Part shown: piece by piece, positions 44,912 to 54,690 of the stretch
How positions within the stretch are numbered: the first letter of the stretch is position 1
Layout: every line of letters begins with the position of its first letter
DNA from: UBA1783 sp033808805
Lineage (GTDB): Bacteria; Bacillota_I; Bacilli_A; Erysipelotrichales; Erysipelotrichaceae
Reading direction: 5' to 3'
DNA: 64,000 nucleotides
Assembly: GCA_033808805.1 (NCBI GenBank)
Contig: JAPXMY010000010.1
Location: forward strand, 1-64,000
Notes under the pieces: model-generated
What the model was told of the DNA's origin: nothing
What the model saw: the letters and a program-made list of their open reading frames with translations, nothing else
Database searches by the model: none
Translations under genes and position numbers: made by a program

Positions 44912-45021
44912 AGTAAGTACCTCACTGAAAGTTTACCCTAAGTTATTTTTTTACGCAATACTTTAAGTTTTAAAGGCCTTATTAATATGGTATAATTTTG
45001 TACATTAAAGAGGAGATTACT
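44912..45021. promoter_or_regulatory. Divergent promoter region gltA-icd / acn
   Basis: This 110-base, AT-rich gap holds GGTATAATTT (TATAAT at about 44991-44996) as the probable -10 of acn, with a weak -35. All three genes of the citrate-to-oxoglutarate branch flank it, so a shared operator here would co-regulate them. I see no clear palindrome. Confidence 0.45.
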
Positions 45022-46929
45022 ATGAAAAACCTAGCTTATAAAATTATTGAAAATCACCTTGTTGAACCTGTAGAATTAAAACCAGGCAATGTTGTAAAAA
45101 TAAAGATAGATAATACACTTACGCAGGATGCTACAGGTACCATGACATATCTGCAACTTGAAGCGATGGATATTGATAGAGTTGTTACCAAATCATTGAG
45201 TTATGTTGATCATAATACCCTGCAGGATGGTTTTATGAATGCGGATGACCATAAATATTTGCAGACAGTCGCTAATAGGTATGGTGTTTACTTTTCTAAA
45301 GCGGGTAATGGAATCTGTCATCAGGTGCAGCTGGAAAGATTTGATGTTCCTGGAGAAACACTGATTGGTGCCGATTCACATACTCCTACTGCTGGTGGTA
45401 TGGGAACTCTGGCTTTTGGGGCGGGTGGATTGGATGTTGCCTGTGCTATGGCAGGAATTCCTTATTCAATCAGGTTACCAGAAGTTGTTAATGTAAAATT
45501 AAATGGTAAATTGAGAAATGGTGTCAGTGCTAAAGATATAATTTTGAAGCTTTTAGAAATTAAAACTGTTAAAGGTGGGGTAGGGAAGATATTTGAATAT
45601 AGCGGAGAAGGTATCAAGAGCTTAAGTGTTCCTGAAAGAAGTACCATCACCAATATGGGTGCAGAACTGGGAGCAACGACTTCTATTTTCCCATCAGATG
45701 AAAATACAAAGGAGTTTTTAGAAAAACAGGGAAGAGGTCAGGACTATATTCCTCTCAGTGCTGATGTAAATGCTATCTATGATGAAGTGATTGAAATTGA
45801 TTTAGATACACTGGTACCATTATGTGCAGCTCCTCATTCGCCAGATAATATTAAAATTGTCAAAGATTTAAAGCACATAAAGGTTGATCAGGTATGTATA
45901 GGTTCATGTACCAATAGCAGTTTTATGGATTTGTGTAATGCTGCCAGCATTTTGAAAGGCAAAAAGGTTCACCCTGATGTATCTTTAACAATTTCATTTG
46001 GTTCTAAGCAGGTTTTAACGATGCTCAGTGAAAATGGTGCCTTAACTGATTTAATTGCTTCTGGAGCCAGATTGCTGGAAGCAGCGTGTGGCCCTTGTAT
46101 TGGAATGGGGCAATCTCCAAGAAGTAAGGGAGTATCTTTAAGAACATTCAATAGAAATTTTTGTGGTAGAAGTGGAACAATGGATGCTGAAGTTTATCTT
46201 GTTTCCCCTGAAACTGCCGCAATTTCAGCAATCAATGGCTATATCAGTGATGCTACAGAAGTGAAATATCAAAAGGCTATGCTTCCTGAGAAGTTTACTA
46301 TTGATGATTCAATGATTTTAAAACCTGACTGTGACAGGACTAAACCAGTTATTAAAGGTCCTAATATTAAGGATGTACCAACCGGAAAACCATTAGAAGA
46401 TATTAATAAGAAAGTAATGATCAAGGTAAAAGATAATATTACTACTGATCACATCAGTCCGGCAGGAGGTAAAGTATTACCATTTAGAAGCAATATTGAA
46501 AAAATATCTGAGTTTACATTTTCTCAATTGGACAAAGATTTTTATCAGAGATGTAAAAAGCATGATGGCGGAATTATTATTGCAGAAGAAAACTATGGTC
46601 AGGGTTCTTCAAGAGAAGTTGCCGCTCTGGCACCGCTATATTTGAATATCAAAGCTGTTATTGCCAAATCTTTTGCCCGTATTCATGAACAGAACCTGGT
46701 TAACAATGGAATATTGCCTTTGTTGTTTACTGATGAAAAGGATTATGAAGATATTGATCTATTAGATGAGCTGGTTATTAATAACTTGTTTGAATTAAGT
46801 GATAAAATTGAAGTTTTCAATAAAACAAAAAATAGCAGGTATTATGTTACTCATGATTTGAGTGATGAACAAAAAGAAATAATAAGAGATGGCGGACTGT
46901 TAAACAGTATTAGAAACAGAAAGTTATAA
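45022..46929 (+). CDS. acn: Aconitate hydratase
   Basis: The 635-residue enzyme interconverts citrate and isocitrate using a 4Fe-4S cluster. The cluster cysteines are in IGSCTNSSFMD and AACGPCIGMGQSP; HTPTAGGMGTLAFGAGGLD, FCGRSGTMDA and the swivel-domain GQGSSREVAALAP are conserved. It is the shorter form related to the mitochondrial type. The start at 45022 follows AGAGGAGA. Confidence 0.95.
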   Translation: MKNLAYKIIENHLVEPVELKPGNVVKIKIDNTLTQDATGTMTYLQLEAMDIDRVVTKSLSYVDHNTLQDGFMNADDHKYLQTVANRYGVYFSKAGNGICHQVQLERFDVPGETLIGADSHTPTAGGMGTLAFGAGGLDVACAMAGIPYSIRLPEVVNVKLNGKLRNGVSAKDIILKLLEIKTVKGGVGKIFEYSGEGIKSLSVPERSTITNMGAELGATTSIFPSDENTKEFLEKQGRGQDYIPLSADVNAIYDEVIEIDLDTLVPLCAAPHSPDNIKIVKDLKHIKVDQVCIGSCTNSSFMDLCNAASILKGKKVHPDVSLTISFGSKQVLTMLSENGALTDLIASGARLLEAACGPCIGMGQSPRSKGVSLRTFNRNFCGRSGTMDAEVYLVSPETAAISAINGYISDATEVKYQKAMLPEKFTIDDSMILKPDCDRTKPVIKGPNIKDVPTGKPLEDINKKVMIKVKDNITTDHISPAGGKVLPFRSNIEKISEFTFSQLDKDFYQRCKKHDGGIIIAEENYGQGSSREVAALAPLYLNIKAVIAKSFARIHEQNLVNNGILPLLFTDEKDYEDIDLLDELVINNLFELSDKIEVFNKTKNSRYYVTHDLSDEQKEIIRDGGLLNSIRNRKL

Positions 46930-46950
46930 TTGTTATTTATATTATTCAAA

Positions 46951-46986
46951 AAAGATGGCTGAATAAAAGCCATCTTTCGTTTTGCG
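46951..46986. terminator. Terminator after acn
   Basis: AAAGATGGCT (46951-46960) and AGCCATCTTT (46968-46977) make a 10-bp stem; T and A runs on both sides allow it to serve the opposing gene too. Confidence 0.75.
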
Positions 46987-46998
46987 AAAATAAAAAGA

Positions 46999-47589
46999 TT
47001 ATTTTTGAATAATCTCTTCACTTATAAATTCCAGAGTATATTGACCGCTGGTAATTTCTTCTATTTCTTGGGAAATATCTTCTTCACTCTGGAAATAGTA
47101 GGTAACCTGTTCACAATAGGCGCGATCAGTAATAATAGCTTTAGTGCTTAAAAGATATTCCAAATTGCTTATCAGATTGTAGTCAGCGGTAATTTTATAA
47201 TTATAAACAGTTGTCGGTACTGTCAAGGTGGCCATTTCTATAGCTTTGGATGTTGCCTGACTATAGGCTCTTATCAGTCCGGCTGTACCTAATAAAGTAC
47301 CACCAAAATATCTGACAACTACTGCCAGAACATTATCAAGGTCATGGTTTAACAATGTTTCCAGGATGGGTCTGCCAGCAGTGGAAGCTGGTTCACCATC
47401 ATCATTGCTTCTGGTTATATCACCAATTACTGCTCCATAGCAGTAATGCCTGGCACCAGGATATTCTTTTCTAATCTCAAGCAGTTCATCTTTAATTTTC
47501 TCATCATCATCAATAGGTAAAAGAATACAATAAAACTTGGATTTTTTTACCTCGATCAAACTGACTACTCTTTCCTTAACATTAAACAT
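46999..47589 (-). CDS. YigZ/IMPACT-family protein
   Basis: The 196-residue protein has the UPF0029 domain (KKSKFYCILLPIDDDEK, ARHYCYGAVIG, SNDDGEPASTAGRPILETL, VVVRYFGGTLLGTAGLIRAYS), then a ferredoxin-like C-terminal domain. Relatives bind nucleic acid or translation factors, but the bacterial role is unclear. The start at 47589, with GAAGGTGAAG, is used; longer frames reach into the divergent LCP gene. Confidence 0.88.
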   Translation of the reverse strand: MFNVKERVVSLIEVKKSKFYCILLPIDDDEKIKDELLEIRKEYPGARHYCYGAVIGDITRSNDDGEPASTAGRPILETLLNHDLDNVLAVVVRYFGGTLLGTAGLIRAYSQATSKAIEMATLTVPTTVYNYKITADYNLISNLEYLLSTKAIITDRAYCEQVTYYFQSEEDISQEIEEITSGQYTLEFISEEIIQK

Positions 47590-47664
47590 TTTGACTTCAC
47601 CTTCAATATAATTATACATTAATTTGTTAGAGGTGTGATATAATAGGCGGGAAGAGGATTTTAT

Positions 47665-49260
47665 ATGACAGAAAAAAGACAGTTGACGCCAAAACAAAGG
47701 GCTCAAATTATTAAGAAAAGAAAGAAAAGAGCACTGATAAAAAAGGTATCATTATCTACATTTTTAATCAATCTGGTTAGCGCAGTTGTTTTATTTGTGA
47801 CAATTGCCAGTTTTAAATTTCTTCCAATTAAATATTTAGTTTTACTGGGAGCTGTTTTAGGATTACCGCTATTAATCTTGGCAATATTGGCCTTAGTCCC
47901 TACTGTTAAAAGTGGCATCAAAATCATTCAAAGTGTTTTATGCTCAATTCTAGCAATTCTAATGATTGCAGGAATTGTAATTATACCGGTTTATCAAGGT
48001 AAATTGAAAAGAATGTTCGTTGCTGTTCCTACAGAGGGAAGTTTAAATATCAATGTTTATGTCTTAAGTGACAGCGGATATGATGAGATTGAAGATTTGG
48101 CTGGAAAGCTGGTAGGCATTCAGCAGGATCTGGATTTAGATTATCAAAACTATGCCATTAAGGTAGTAAATAAGGAGATTGCTGGCCAGGATATTGAAGT
48201 TGTTGAATTAGAAAACATTTATTCAGCAGTAGAGAAGCTTTATGCTGGTGAAGTCGATGCAATAATGCTGAACCAGGACTATATTGATATTGTCAGAGAT
48301 AACAATGATTTCTCTGGTTTTGACAGTAAAGTAAAAATGTTATATCAATGTACCCAAAAGATTACGATAGTAACCGATACCACTACGGTCAGTAATATCA
48401 CCAAAGAACCGTTTATTGTGGCTTTAACAGGAGTGGATAACTGGAATTATTCTTCTATTGCTTCTTCAGCTCGAGTTAGAAGTGATGTCAATATTGTCTT
48501 GGCTGTCAATCCAGTCAACAAACAGATTCTGATGATAACCTTGCCAAGAGATGGTTATGTGCCTTTAAATGGCAATTATTACAAGATGGATAAATTGACA
48601 CACGCGACAACTCTTTCAGATGGTATAAACTGCTGGATCAATACTTTAAATGAAGTTTTAGGCATTAACGTCAATTACTATTTAAGAGTCAACTTTGCTT
48701 CACTGGTTGATATTGTCAATGCTATTGATGGAATTGATGTGAATAATCCTTATTATTTTGAAACAAACTGTGTTATATACGATTCAAATGAGTATGATGC
48801 TTCAACCTGGCACCATAAAGCCTTTGAAAAAGGAGTGATACACTTAAATGGAGAAGAAACCCTGGCTTATTGTCGCGAAAGATATTATGTCAAAGAAGAT
48901 GGCTATATGGTTGGTGATTTAGGAAGAAATCAACATCAGGCTCTGGTCTTAAAAGCAACTATCAACAAGATGAGTTCAGTTTCTATCATTACCAAAATTG
49001 GAAAACTGCTGGAATCTTTAGAAGGTAAATTTACCAGTAATATTGAGACCAAAGATATTTATGCCCTGGCACAGATGCAGCTGGATGATATGGCTGATTG
49101 GTCGGTAATCACCTATGCTGTAACCGGATATGGAGATTATTTAGAGAGTTATGTTATGGGTACTGAATTAAGCATGGTTGTTCTTGATGATGATGAACTA
49201 TATCAAGCTAAGCAATATATTATTCAAATATTAAATAATCAAATAGTGGAAATCGAATAG
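47665..49260 (+). CDS. LytR-CpsA-Psr ligase fused to a receptor-like domain
   Basis: The 531-residue protein has a basic cytoplasmic start, three membrane helices (about 28-115), then a periplasmic-binding-protein-like domain (about 128-235: INVYVLSDSGYDEIEDLAGK, VEKLYAGEVDAIMLNQDY). The LCP domain follows (about 248-470) with RVRSDVN, TLPRD, KLTHA, CRERY and GDLGRNQHQ, the residues that bind polyprenyl pyrophosphate and catalyse transfer. LCP proteins attach teichoic acids or polysaccharides to peptidoglycan. The extra binding domain is not part of the minimal family. Confidence 0.9.
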   Translation: MTEKRQLTPKQRAQIIKKRKKRALIKKVSLSTFLINLVSAVVLFVTIASFKFLPIKYLVLLGAVLGLPLLILAILALVPTVKSGIKIIQSVLCSILAILMIAGIVIIPVYQGKLKRMFVAVPTEGSLNINVYVLSDSGYDEIEDLAGKLVGIQQDLDLDYQNYAIKVVNKEIAGQDIEVVELENIYSAVEKLYAGEVDAIMLNQDYIDIVRDNNDFSGFDSKVKMLYQCTQKITIVTDTTTVSNITKEPFIVALTGVDNWNYSSIASSARVRSDVNIVLAVNPVNKQILMITLPRDGYVPLNGNYYKMDKLTHATTLSDGINCWINTLNEVLGINVNYYLRVNFASLVDIVNAIDGIDVNNPYYFETNCVIYDSNEYDASTWHHKAFEKGVIHLNGEETLAYCRERYYVKEDGYMVGDLGRNQHQALVLKATINKMSSVSIITKIGKLLESLEGKFTSNIETKDIYALAQMQLDDMADWSVITYAVTGYGDYLESYVMGTELSMVVLDDDELYQAKQYIIQILNNQIVEIE

Positions 49261-49283
49261 GGTAAGTCAGCTTACCCTTTTTT
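49260..49283 (+). terminator. Terminator of the LCP gene
   Basis: GGGTAAG and CTTACCC with loop TCAG, then six T. Confidence 0.9.
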
Positions 49284-49352
49284 AAGGATAAAAAGGAAAA
49301 AAGAACAATAATTGTTTGAGGTGGTAAGCAGTGCAGTAGATGTAATAATAAT

Positions 49353-50453
49353 TTGCCTCAATTCTTTTATTATGGAAGTAGCGGTTTATATTGCCGTAAA
49401 TGTGTCAAGTTCATCAGTAGCCAGGAATTAGCAGATGAGATAAAGGAAGTTGATAGTGAATATTTTCTTACTTTTGAATTGAGTGAAAAACAAAAAGAGG
49501 TTTCCAAAAAACTATCACAGCTGGTTGGACAAGGGAAATCGGTTTTACTGGAAGCAGTCTGTGGAGCGGGAAAAACAGAAATAGTGTATGAGAGTATATC
49601 TTCAGCCTTAAAGCAAAATAAAAAAGTAGGATTTGCGATAAGCAGAAGACAGGTTGTTTTAGAAATAGCCGAAAGACTGCAAAATGTTTTTAAAAACCTG
49701 GAAGTAACAGCTGTCTGTCAGGGTTATACCAGTAAGATTGATGGTGATCTTATTGTCTGTACGACACATCAGCTCTATCGTTATCGTAATTATTTTGATT
49801 TATTGATAATTGATGAGCCTGATGGTTTTCCATATAAGGGTAATGATATTCTGCAGGGGATAGCTGAAAACAGTTATAAAGAGGCGGTGGTTTATTTAAC
49901 AGCTACTCCTGATGAGAACCTGATGAAAAAAGTTATGAATAAAGAATTAAGTTATTTGCGTCTGTCTAAAAGACCTATGGGAAATGATTTAATTATTCCA
50001 GAAACAATTTACAGTTTTAAGTGGATGCTGTATTTGATTCTAATTAAAAAGATAAACGATTTAGTAAAACTGGGTAAAAAACTTTTAGTCTTTGTTCCAA
50101 CAATCAAGATGAGCAGATTAATATATTTTTTGTTGCGAAAATATTATCGCTGTTGTTATATGAATTCAAAATCTTCCAATAAAGAGGAAATAATTGAGGA
50201 GTTTAAAACTGGCAAGTATCAGCTTTGTATTTGTACGACCGTTTTGGAAAGAGGAATAACGATTAAGGGGGTTAATGTCATAGTGATGTTTGCTCAGCAT
50301 ATCGTATTTGATGAGGCATCACTGGTTCAGATATCAGGCAGGGTGGGCAGAGATGTTGATGATCCTTTTGGCCTATGTTATTTTCTGGCAACTAAAAAAA
50401 CGGAAGAAATTGATCGCTGTATCAGAAGATTAGAAAGGGCTAATAATGATTGA
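49353..50453 (+). CDS. comFA: ComFA-like competence helicase (start uncertain)
   Basis: The protein of about 366 residues is a superfamily 2 DNA translocase: AVCGAGKTE (Walker A, about 68), CTTHQLYRY, IIDEPDGFPY (DExD box), YLTATPD and VQISGRVGRD. With ComFC it drives DNA uptake through the membrane. The first in-frame start is TTG at 49353 with no binding site before it. Yet the same frame upstream already encodes CSRC, the missing half of the family zinc finger whose other half, CRKC, is at about 14-17. GAGGTGG at 49318-49324 is the likely binding site, but no start codon follows it in frame, so the true start may be mutated. Confidence 0.75.
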   Translation: MPQFFYYGSSGLYCRKCVKFISSQELADEIKEVDSEYFLTFELSEKQKEVSKKLSQLVGQGKSVLLEAVCGAGKTEIVYESISSALKQNKKVGFAISRRQVVLEIAERLQNVFKNLEVTAVCQGYTSKIDGDLIVCTTHQLYRYRNYFDLLIIDEPDGFPYKGNDILQGIAENSYKEAVVYLTATPDENLMKKVMNKELSYLRLSKRPMGNDLIIPETIYSFKWMLYLILIKKINDLVKLGKKLLVFVPTIKMSRLIYFLLRKYYRCCYMNSKSSNKEEIIEEFKTGKYQLCICTTVLERGITIKGVNVIVMFAQHIVFDEASLVQISGRVGRDVDDPFGLCYFLATKKTEEIDRCIRRLERANND

Positions 50454-51102
50454 TTGTTATTGTCTGTCATGTCTTAAAGGAATCAGAAAAAACGGCAGCA
50501 TCAGACAGATGTTTTATGTCAATGATGTTTTATGCAGCAGTTGTCGGAGTGAACTTTTTGATTATCGCTATATTTTTAAACTGGATAAAATTACCATAGA
50601 GGGATTGTATCTCTATACAGGAAAGATCAGAGAACTGTTAATTCAGTACAAGGAATATAATGATGAAGCTCTGTTTCCCTTGTTTTTATATCCATATGTA
50701 AAACATCTAAGAAAAAAGTATCGAGATTACTCTCTGGTAGTTATGTGCAGCAGCAAGGAAAGCATCCTGAAAAGAGGCTTTAATCATATGGAAAAGATGG
50801 TAGATATTTTAAGGATGGAGGTTATTGATGTTTTATATAAAAGCGATAACATCAGTCAGAAGCATCTGAGTTTTAAAGAGAGAGAACAGATTGGCAAATA
50901 CCTGCATTTAAAAAATGAACAGCTATTAAAGGGGAAAAAGATACTTTTGATTGATGATGTTATTACCAGCGGTTCAAGTATAAAGGCAGCCTATGAACTG
51001 ATAAGACCACATTGTCTGAATGTAAAGGTTTTATGTGTTTGTTACAGCGCTAATTTCATCTCTGATAAAAGGATAAAGATAGTAAAAATGTTAGGAAAAT
51101 AG
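50446..51102 (+). CDS. comFC: ComFC/GntX-type phosphoribosyltransferase-like competence protein
   Basis: The 218-residue protein has an N-terminal zinc finger (CLSC and CSSC pairs) and a phosphoribosyltransferase fold with the PRPP motif ILLIDDVITSGSSIKAA. LSFKEREQIGKYL sits before it, as in the family (usually RxxN). It overlaps comFA by eight bases. The family partners ComFA in DNA import. Confidence 0.88.
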   Translation: MIDCYCLSCLKGIRKNGSIRQMFYVNDVLCSSCRSELFDYRYIFKLDKITIEGLYLYTGKIRELLIQYKEYNDEALFPLFLYPYVKHLRKKYRDYSLVVMCSSKESILKRGFNHMEKMVDILRMEVIDVLYKSDNISQKHLSFKEREQIGKYLHLKNEQLLKGKKILLIDDVITSGSSIKAAYELIRPHCLNVKVLCVCYSANFISDKRIKIVKMLGK

Positions 51103-51186
51103 GTAGAAAATAAGAAACAGTATTATTTTTTCATACTTTGTGGATTAATATATATGTTACAATTAATAAGGTAGGAGGTATGTTGA

Positions 51187-53538
51187 ATGTCAAATTTTAT
51201 CAGCAGACTATTTAATCTTGGTAAAAGAGCAACAGCTGAATTAGAAAAGAAAGTAGAGCCAATCGAGGAATTGGCTGACTATATGGCATCTTTATCTGAT
51301 GAGCAGCTGAAAGAAAATACAGCAAAATTTAAGGAAAGACTAGCTAATGGTGAAACGTTGGACGATATTTTGCCAGAAGCTTACGCAACAGTCAGAGAAG
51401 CAGCGAAAAGAGTAATCGGTGAATACGCCTACAGAGTCCAGTTAATGGGTGGTGTGGTTTTACACCAGGGTGATATTGCGGAAATGAAGACAGGTGAAGG
51501 TAAAACCTTAACCAGTATTTTTCCAGTTTATCTGAATGCCTTGACTGGAGAAGGTGTTCATGTGGTTACTGTCAATGAATACCTGGCCGAAAGAGACTCC
51601 CAATGGATGGGACAGATTCATCGATTCTTAGGTTTAACAGTGGGTTTAAATAGACATGGATTAAACCAGTCACAGAAAAAAGCAGCATACAGCTGTGATA
51701 TTACCTATACAACCAATAGTGAATTAGGTTTTGACTACCTGAGAGATAATATGGTTACTAAAGTAGAAGATCGAGTTTTAAGAAGTTTGAATATGGCTTT
51801 GGTAGACGAGGTTGACTCAATTTTGATTGATGAATCAAGAACACCGCTGATTATTTCTGGTGGTAAAAAAGATACTGCCAACCTGTATCTTCAAGCTGAC
51901 AGGTTTGTTAAAAGATTAGTCGAGAATGAAGATTATACTATCGATGTTCAGTCAAAGAGTATTATGCTGACTGAAGAAGGCGTCGAAAAAGCAGAAAGTA
52001 ATTTCAAGGTTGAAAACCTGTATCATCCTGAACATACAGCACTGGTTCATCATATCAACCAGGCTTTAAAAGCTAACTATACGATGAGCAATGAAGTAGA
52101 ATATTTAGTCAGAGATCGCCAGGTTCATATCGTAGATGAATTCACCGGACGTATTATGGAAGGTAGAGTTTTCTCTGATGGTTTACATCAGGCGATTGAA
52201 GCTAAAGAAAATGTTCCAATCAAAAGAGAAACTTCAACTTTAGCTACCATCACCTATCAGAACTTTTTCAGATTATACAACAAGTTATGTGGTATGACTG
52301 GTACAGCTAAAACGGAAGAAGAAGAGTTCCTTTCAATTTACAATATGAGAGTTTTTGAAATTCCAACTAATAGGGAAATAGTCAGAGTTGACTATCCAGA
52401 TGCTGTTTACGGAACCAAAAAGGCTAAATATGAAGCCCTGACGCAAGAGGTTATGGAAAGAAATGCTAATGGTCAGCCAATACTGGTCGGTACTATTTCT
52501 GTTGACGTTTCTGAGTTTTTAAGTAAGATGTTTAAACAAAGAAGAATCAGACATGAAGTATTGAATGCTAAAAACCATAAGCGAGAAGCAGACATTATTG
52601 CTAAAGCCGGTTTAAGAGGCTCAGTAACTATTGCGACAAACATGGCAGGTCGTGGAACAGACATCAAGTTAGGCCCTGGAGTTGTTGAACTAGGCGGTTT
52701 GGCTGTTTTAGGTTCAGAAAGACATGAATCAAGACGTATTGATAATCAGCTGCGTGGTCGTAGTGGTAGACAGGGAGACCCTGGATGTTCTAAATTCTTC
52801 GTATCCTTGGAAGACGAATTAATGGTTCGTTTCGGCAGTGAAAGAATCAGTGGAATGTTTGATCAGCTGGGTGATATTCCAATTGAATCAAAGGTTGTCA
52901 CTAAAGCAATAGAATCAGCTCAAAAGAGAGTTGAGGGTATGAACTTTGATATCCGTAAAACTTTACTTGAATACGATGATGTTTTAAGGCAGCAGAGAGA
53001 AACAATGTATGCTCAAAGAAATGAAATCCTGGAAAACGAGGATGTTCATTCAGTTATTGAGGCAATGTTTCAAAGATATGCAGATGATTTAACAGCGAAG
53101 TATACCGATTTCTCACAGCGAACACCAACAGTAAATAAAGAAGATTTAGCTTCAGCAATAGATAAGGTAAGCAGTACCAAAACTAATTTAGTCAGTATCT
53201 TAGCATCACTGAGCGATGTTGAAGATATCAGAAAAGCTTCATTTGATGCTATCTGGGAAAGCTATGAAAATAAAATTGAAGAAATCAGAGATGAAATGAT
53301 TAAACTGGAAAAAGTAATCGTTTTGAAGATTATTGATGCTAAATGGATTGACCATATTGACCTGATGAGTAAGCTGAGGGATGGAATTCATCTGCGCTCC
53401 TATGCTCAGGATAATCCACTGAAAGCCTATACTCAGGAAGGATATGAAATGTTTGAAACAATGATGGACAACATTTCAAGAGAAGTGGTTAACTTCTGCT
53501 TAAGTTGTCGTATTGAGTATGGCAGGAGGCAGAGATAA
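51187..53538 (+). CDS. secA: Preprotein translocase ATPase SecA
   Basis: The 783-residue motor drives protein export through SecYEG. Walker A MKTGEGKT is at 100-108, then ALVDEVDSILID, the preprotein cross-linking domain and the second ATPase half GTISVDVSE, ATNMAGRGTDI, QLRGRSGRQGD. The C-terminus stops at GRRQR, without the linker and zinc-binding CxC-CH domain present in many SecA proteins, so SecB- or ribosome-type contacts through that tail are absent. Its end overlaps prfB. Confidence 0.97.
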   Translation: MSNFISRLFNLGKRATAELEKKVEPIEELADYMASLSDEQLKENTAKFKERLANGETLDDILPEAYATVREAAKRVIGEYAYRVQLMGGVVLHQGDIAEMKTGEGKTLTSIFPVYLNALTGEGVHVVTVNEYLAERDSQWMGQIHRFLGLTVGLNRHGLNQSQKKAAYSCDITYTTNSELGFDYLRDNMVTKVEDRVLRSLNMALVDEVDSILIDESRTPLIISGGKKDTANLYLQADRFVKRLVENEDYTIDVQSKSIMLTEEGVEKAESNFKVENLYHPEHTALVHHINQALKANYTMSNEVEYLVRDRQVHIVDEFTGRIMEGRVFSDGLHQAIEAKENVPIKRETSTLATITYQNFFRLYNKLCGMTGTAKTEEEEFLSIYNMRVFEIPTNREIVRVDYPDAVYGTKKAKYEALTQEVMERNANGQPILVGTISVDVSEFLSKMFKQRRIRHEVLNAKNHKREADIIAKAGLRGSVTIATNMAGRGTDIKLGPGVVELGGLAVLGSERHESRRIDNQLRGRSGRQGDPGCSKFFVSLEDELMVRFGSERISGMFDQLGDIPIESKVVTKAIESAQKRVEGMNFDIRKTLLEYDDVLRQQRETMYAQRNEILENEDVHSVIEAMFQRYADDLTAKYTDFSQRTPTVNKEDLASAIDKVSSTKTNLVSILASLSDVEDIRKASFDAIWESYENKIEEIRDEMIKLEKVIVLKIIDAKWIDHIDLMSKLRDGIHLRSYAQDNPLKAYTQEGYEMFETMMDNISREVVNFCLSCRIEYGRRQR

Positions 53539-54642
53539 TGATGGAACTATATGAAATTAGACAAAAGTTAGCTGAAATTTCCAATAATATGGCAGCTTTA
53601 AAGGAGTCTCTTTGACACAGAAAGCAAACAGAAGAGAATTGATGAAATAGACAAGCTGATGCTTGATGAGAATTTCTGGTCCGATCGAAGAAAATCCCAG
53701 AGTTTGATTGATGAAGTTAATTCTTTAAAAGAGATGTTGAAGAATATGCAGATTTTGTCATCTTCAATTGAAGAAGTTGAGGATTTGTTAAATTCTTTGA
53801 TAGGTGATGAAGATGAAGAAATTCAATTGCTGCTGCAACAGGAGTTTGAAGATATTCTGGATAAATATCAACAGTTTGAAATTACAGTATTGTTATCAGA
53901 ACCATATGACAGGCATAATGCGATTATTGAATTGCATCCTGGTGCTGGTGGAACTGAATCACAGGACTGGGCAGAAATGCTCTATCGCATGTATACCAGA
54001 TATTGCGGATTAAAAGGTTTTAAGCTAACGATCCTGGATTATCTTGATGGTGATGAGGCCGGTCTTAAATCATGCAGTATGCTGGTTGAAGGTCCTTTAG
54101 CCTATGGCTATTTAAAAGGTGAAAAGGGAGTCCACAGACTGGTTAGAATATCTCCGTTTGACTCTGGTGGCAGAAGACATACTTCTTTTGCCAGTGTTGA
54201 TGTGATGCCGGAATTTGATGATGATATTGTCATTGATATTAAACCGGAAGATTTAGAAATAGAAACTCATCGCGCTTCTGGAGCAGGGGGACAGCATGTC
54301 AATAAGACTGACTCCGCAGTTAGAGTAATCCACAAGCCAACTGGTATTGTGACTACCTGTCAATCAGAAAGAAGTCAGCTTCAAAACAAGGAGAGAGCTA
54401 TCAATATGCTGAAAAGTAAGCTTTATCAAAAGCATATTGAAGACCAGCAGGCTAAACTGGCAGCTATAAAAGGTGAACAAAAACTTATTGAATGGGGTTC
54501 ACAGATCAGAAGCTATATCTTCTGTCCCTATACCCTGGTTAAAGATCATCGTACGGATTATGAAGAAACAAATGTTGAAAAAATAATGGATGGTCAAATT
54601 GATAATTTTATTTACTCTTATTTAAAGAGTCAAATTGATTAA
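53538..54642 (+). CDS. prfB: Peptide chain release factor 2, with programmed +1 frameshift
   Basis: The coding region is 53538-53612 joined to 53614-54642, about 367 residues. The first 25 codons end CTT and are followed by in-frame TGA at 53613-53615; skipping one base reads CTT GAC and continues. AAGGAG lies just before, the internal Shine-Dalgarno that stimulates the shift. This is the known autoregulatory slip of RF2, which senses its own shortage at UGA. Later come the SPF-type recognition loop (RISPFDSGG) and the catalytic GGQ in SGAGGQHVNKT. AGGAGG precedes the ATG that overlaps the secA stop. Confidence 0.97.
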
Positions 54643-54690
54643 TTGGCTTAATTAATCTATAATTAAAACAGAAAATAGGAGAGTTGTAAT

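Noticed and set aside
53659..54642. prfB starting at the later frame
   Set aside because: It would lose the N-terminal region; the +1 frameshift site at 53610-53616 explains the two frames.
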